Below are positions 6,210 to 6,940 of a DNA stretch of 6,940 bases, piece after piece (position 1 is the first letter of the stretch; each line of letters starts with the position of its first letter). The translations under genes were made by a program, and so were the position numbers. This DNA comes from JBOFDK01 sp051650305 (lineage in GTDB: Bacteria; Bacillota; Clostridia; Lachnospirales; Cellulosilyticaceae). Under the pieces are notes generated by a model. The model had not been told where the DNA came from and searched no databases. It saw only the letters and a program-made list of their open reading frames with translations. The DNA lies in NCBI GenBank assembly GCA_051650305.1, contig JBOFIT010000231.1, positions 1-6,940 of the forward strand, in the 5' to 3' direction.

Positions 6210-6646
6210 TTACCGTATCAACAGTAGCAAATGCTACAGAAATACAGCTGCTTTGTGTAACGTATGAACTTTTTTTAGCCGATATAGAAAATGCAAGACA
6301 AACGACAGGGGTTGAACGTAAAGTTCACATCGATAGAGCGAGAGAAGTGCTCGTAACCCTTAGTGAAAACTTGAATTTTGAAGTAGCGTTAGCGAAAGAG
6401 TTATTTGATTTATATGTGTATATCCAGTACAACTTGATGAATCATTGGAAAGAGGATGAGAAGTTAGAAGAGATCTACCGATTAATCGATATGATTTATC
6501 AAGGGTATTTACAGGTAGCACAGGCAGATACTAACCAAAAACCGATGATGGAGAATACTCAAGCAGTGTATGCAGGTATGACCTATGGAAAAGGATACCT
6601 TAATGAGCATACAGTAGACGAACCAACACGAGGATACAAAGCTTAA
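6206..6646 (+). CDS. FliS-like flagellar export chaperone
   Basis: The 146-residue product resembles FliS, the cytosolic chaperone that holds flagellin monomers before export. Residues about 8-30 (ANATEIQLLCVTYELFLADIE) match the FliS first helix pattern (TASP-x-EL-x3-LY-x-G). HIDRAREVLVTLSENLNFE (42-60) and LFDLYVYIQYNLM (66-78) match the later helices with the LYdYi signature. The protein lacks the usual N-terminal stretch with the YQ residues before that helix. It also has a tail after the bundle, with YAGMTYGKGYLNE at about 121-133. The start ATG has GAGGAG eight bases upstream (6192-6197) and overlaps the preceding stop. Flagellin follows 40 bases later, as expected for its client. Given the short N-terminus it may be a FliS paralogue rather than the canonical copy, so the symbol fliS is withheld. 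Confidence 0.8.
   Translation: MITVSTVANATEIQLLCVTYELFLADIENARQTTGVERKVHIDRAREVLVTLSENLNFEVALAKELFDLYVYIQYNLMNHWKEDEKLEEIYRLIDMIYQGYLQVAQADTNQKPMMENTQAVYAGMTYGKGYLNEHTVDEPTRGYKA
6258..6285 (+). promoter_or_regulatory. Possible internal sigma-28 promoter within the FliS-like gene
   Basis: GCCGATAT at 6278-6285 is a perfect match to the SigD -10 consensus. TAAC at 6258-6261, 16 bases upstream, matches three of four -35 bases. The spacing equals that of the promoter at 3177. It would start near 6292, leaving a leader of about 395 bases before flagellin. It lies in coding sequence (residues F-L-A-D-I-E), so chance is a real alternative. Confidence 0.35.
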
Positions 6647-6672
6647 CAAAAGATAAAATAGACTACATAAAA

Positions 6673-6680
6673 AGGAAGTG
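6673..6680 (+). promoter_or_regulatory. Ribosome binding site fixing the GTG start of flagellin
   Basis: AGGAAGTG ends six bases before GTG 6687-6689. No in-frame ATG is available before the conserved KINHNIPAIRTLN sequence, so this site supports GTG initiation. Confidence 0.8.
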
Positions 6681-6686
6681 AATACA

Positions 6687-6940
6687 GTGAAAATTAATCA
6701 CAATATACCAGCTATTCGTACATTAAACGAACTTAATAAAGTCAATAATAAAGCTGCAGATAGTATGCTACGCCTCTCATCAGGTTTACGTATCAACAGT
6801 GCAGCAGATGACGCTGCAGGAATGGCCATCGCAAATAAAATGGACGCTCAAGTAAGAGGGCTTCGTCAAGCAAACCGTAATACAATGGATGGGGTATCTA
6901 TGGTACAGACAGCAGAGGGAGCGCTCAATGAAGTCCATGC
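6687..6940 (+). CDS. Flagellin, N-terminal part (3' end outside the window)
   Basis: Eighty-four complete codons are visible before the window ends. The sequence after the GTG start, KINHNIPAIRTLNELNKVNN, is a classic flagellin N-terminus. RLSSGLRINSAADDAAGMAI (residues 29-48) and the downstream GLRQANRNTMDGVSMVQTAEG follow. These form the D0/D1 helices that pack the filament core and carry the export signal. Flagellin polymerises into the extracellular filament after export through the flagellar secretion system, with FliS as chaperone. The gene begins 40 bases after the FliS-like stop with no terminator between, so it is probably read from the sigma-28 promoter at 3177, perhaps with help from an internal promoter. 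The fragment does not show the variable central domain or whether this is the major flagellin. The symbol hag or fliC would depend on the species convention. Confidence 0.95.
   Translation, partial: MKINHNIPAIRTLNELNKVNNKAADSMLRLSSGLRINSAADDAAGMAIANKMDAQVRGLRQANRNTMDGVSMVQTAEGALNEVH

Noticed and set aside
6647..6686. Possible separate promoter or terminator between the FliS-like gene and flagellin
   Set aside because: The 40 bases hold no GCCGAT-type box, no convincing TTGACA/TATAAT pair and no hairpin; only the flagellin ribosome binding site is clear.

Overview
The window looks like AT-rich chromosomal DNA from a flagellated, anaerobic Gram-positive of the Clostridia, most likely Lachnospiraceae-like or Cellulosilyticum-like. 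This rests on the flagellin N-terminus, the strong purine-rich ribosome binding sites, the frequent TTG/GTG starts, and a large repeat-containing protein with a FliK-like C-terminus beside a FliS-like gene and flagellin. Genus cannot be fixed from sequence reading alone.

Layout. (1) Positions 1-1590, plus strand: the 3' part of a Nudix hydrolase gene, then 22 bases later a complete 12-helix MFS transporter gene, probably one transcription unit whose promoter lies upstream of the window. (2) 1591-1704: a short gap ending in a 44-base perfect palindrome, which should terminate transcription from both sides and contains the stop codon of the next gene. (3) 1688-2962, minus strand: a complete CNNM/CBS/CorC-type membrane protein (HlyC/CorC family) with a TTG start. 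(4) 2963-3234: a 272-base divergent intergenic region with sigma-A-like promoters facing the CorC-type gene, an operator-like inverted repeat, and a strong sigma-28 (FliA/SigD) promoter facing right. (5) 3235-6940, plus strand: a late flagellar operon with a 941-residue FliK-like repeat protein, a 42-residue small protein, a FliS-like flagellin chaperone whose start overlaps the small gene's stop, and the first 84 codons of flagellin (GTG start), cut by the window edge.

How the genes fit together. The sigma-28 promoter, tight spacing and lack of a terminator between 3235 and 6940 suggest that the FliK-like protein, the small protein, the chaperone and flagellin are made together at the filament-assembly stage. 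A second, perfect sigma-28 -10 box lies inside the FliS-like gene and might give extra flagellin transcription. The most interesting part is the pair formed by the 941-residue protein and the 42-residue protein. The first joins a long chain of degenerate 'PLT-x-E-N-L' helical repeats to a domain resembling the FliK C-terminal export-switch domain, but sits in a flagellin operon rather than a hook operon. The second has no family I can recognise. The Nudix, MFS and CorC-type genes look like ordinary housekeeping or accessory genes unrelated to motility.
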